DNA of 16,026 nt, from the NCBI GenBank assembly GCA_938014915.1, contig CALLQQ010000065.1, forward strand, positions 1 to 16,026, in the 5' to 3' direction. A model generated the notes under the pieces. That model saw nothing but the letters and a program-made list of their open reading frames with translations. It searched no databases and had not been told where the DNA came from. Source of the DNA: an uncultured Clostridia bacterium (lineage in GTDB: Bacteria > Bacillota > Clostridia > Oscillospirales > Ruminococcaceae). The first letter of the stretch is position 1, and the number at the start of each line of letters is the position of its first letter. Both the position numbers and the translations under genes were made by a program. Of this stretch, positions 15,428 through 16,026 are shown piece after piece.

Positions 15428-15877
15428 CTACTCTACCGATGGGAATCCTATATCATCATCGTCATCGTCGTCTATATCAACATCAACATAGATATCATTA
15501 TCTTCATACGAATCCGTCACAACAAGTCTTTTACCGCATTTGGCACAATAAACCGCCGTAGCCTTATTCTTCTCGTCGCATCTTGGACACGAATAAATCT
15601 TCCTCAATTTTTCTAGCTTTTTGGTTGTGCGCTCAAGTTGTTTATACAGATCGTCAATTTCCGATACGACACCGAGGAGAACTGTTTGGTTCTCACTATC
15701 GGATTTAATCATATCATACACGGTATTACCCAACTTTTCATATGTTGATCTGATGTTATTGTTAATCGTCGCACATTGCATCTTTAATTTCGATATTTTA
15801 ACAAGATTGTCAGTTTTCTTCCCTGCCGCCTTTGTGACGTCTTTAGCTTTTGAAAATACATCATCTAAAAAACTCAT
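15428..15877 (-). CDS. Zinc-ribbon protein with helical N-terminus and Asp-rich tail
   Basis: A 149-residue soluble protein of unknown function. Residues 1-95 are charged and helical, with heptad-like hydrophobics (SEIDDLYKQLERTTKKLEKLRKI), suggesting a coiled coil. Residues 97-114 form a four-cysteine zinc ribbon, CPRC then CAKC (Cys97, 100, 111, 114), of the double-CxxC zinc-ribbon kind. The last 25 residues are very acidic, with a run of seven aspartates followed by IGFPSVE. Related small 'zinc ribbon domain-containing' proteins are common and uncharacterised in Clostridia. The frame is open from 15961, but GGAGAGGTG lies 5-6 bases before ATG 15875-15877 and a good promoter sits within the apparent upstream extension, so the short form is right. 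Convergent with trxA. Confidence 0.83.
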   Translation of the reverse strand: MSFLDDVFSKAKDVTKAAGKKTDNLVKISKLKMQCATINNNIRSTYEKLGNTVYDMIKSDSENQTVLLGVVSEIDDLYKQLERTTKKLEKLRKIYSCPRCDEKNKATAVYCAKCGKRLVVTDSYEDNDIYVDVDIDDDDDDDIGFPSVE

Positions 15878-15920
15878 TACTACACCTCTCCATTCATTGA
15901 TGTTTAAATGCTTCATCTTC

Positions 15921-15949
15921 ATTATATAGTTATTTTTATGAAATTGCAA
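15921..15949 (-). promoter_or_regulatory. Sigma-A promoter of the zinc-ribbon gene
   Basis: On the minus strand TTGCAA (15944-15949, 4/6) and a perfect TATAAT (15921-15926) are spaced 17 bp, predicting a start near 15914 and a leader of about 37 bases before the ATG at 15877. Confidence 0.72.
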
Positions 15950-15960
15950 GTAAATTAACA

Positions 15961-16026
15961 TTAAAATTTGCCGAACAAGTCACGTATTTCCTGCTTTTTT
16001 GCCATTACACCATAGAACCGCCTTAT
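15961..16026 (-). CDS. C-terminal end of an unidentified gene (partial)
   Basis: The minus strand is open from the window edge to TAA at 15961-15963, giving the 21 terminal residues of a product that ends MAKKQEIRDLFGKF and is rich in basic residues. The stop lies 12 bp before the -35 box of the zinc-ribbon gene, so it could be an upstream gene on the same strand. A fragment this short may be chance, and no family can be named. No terminator is visible after it. Confidence 0.4.
   Translation of the reverse strand: MRRFYGVMAKKQEIRDLFGKF

Noticed and set aside
15878..15961. 28-residue N-terminal extension of the zinc-ribbon protein
   Set aside because: It overlaps a good sigma-A promoter, and GGAGAGGTG directly serves the internal ATG at 15877.
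1..16026. Mobile element, prophage, defence system or CRISPR array
   Set aside because: No transposase, integrase, nuclease, direct-repeat array or terminal inverted repeat was seen; gene content and ribosome sites are uniform across the window.

Overview
This 16 kb window looks like a chromosomal segment of a low-GC, endospore-forming Gram-positive bacterium, most likely a member of the Clostridia. The evidence is gerA/gerC-type spore germination genes, strong AGGAGG-like ribosome binding sites, textbook sigma-A promoters (TTGACA-17-TATAAT), AT-rich composition, a wall-polymer exporter of teichoic-acid type, and a small thioredoxin reductase of the kind found in anaerobic clostridia. There is no rRNA, tRNA, CRISPR array, insertion sequence or prophage. 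Almost every base is accounted for by genes on both strands, arranged in short operons.

Left part (1-3625): a minus-strand germination pair, gerA-type receptor subunit A followed with overlap by a gerC-type lipoprotein that runs off the window. A divergent GNAT acetyltransferase follows, and its 3' end overlaps that of a convergent cysteine-rich DUF3298-type protein. Next come two tandem 44-residue, lysine-rich small proteins, bounded by a perfect 38-bp palindrome on one side and a strong hairpin terminator on the other.

Central part (3588-12324): two operons diverge from a 270-bp intergenic region that carries a near-consensus sigma-A promoter on each strand. The leftward operon encodes a CDP-glycerol glycerophosphotransferase-like enzyme, glycogen/maltodextrin phosphorylase and a GH13 alpha-glucan hydrolase. 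The rightward operon encodes a TagG-like ABC-2 permease, a TagH/Wzt-like ATPase with a C-terminal glycan-recognition-type domain, and a family 2 glycosyltransferase, ending at a strong terminator. Together they suggest a cell-wall or surface glycopolymer made and exported by one unit, placed beside alpha-glucan breakdown that yields glucose-1-phosphate. The metabolic link is inference.

Right part (12344-16026): a redox module. A CoA-disulfide reductase/NADH oxidase fused to a rhodanese domain faces, across a 115-bp promoter region containing a dyad, a thioredoxin reductase-thioredoxin pair. The reductase keeps its CxxC but lacks the usual NADPH-binding HRRxxxR motif, so it may be a ferredoxin-dependent (FFTR-type) enzyme. 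The window closes with a convergent zinc-ribbon protein with an aspartate-rich tail and the last 21 codons of an unidentified gene.

I found no wholly new system. The items most worth checking are the thioredoxin reductase and its dyad, the pair of 44-residue proteins with a possible forespore promoter inside the preceding terminator hairpin, and the glucan/glycopolymer divergon.
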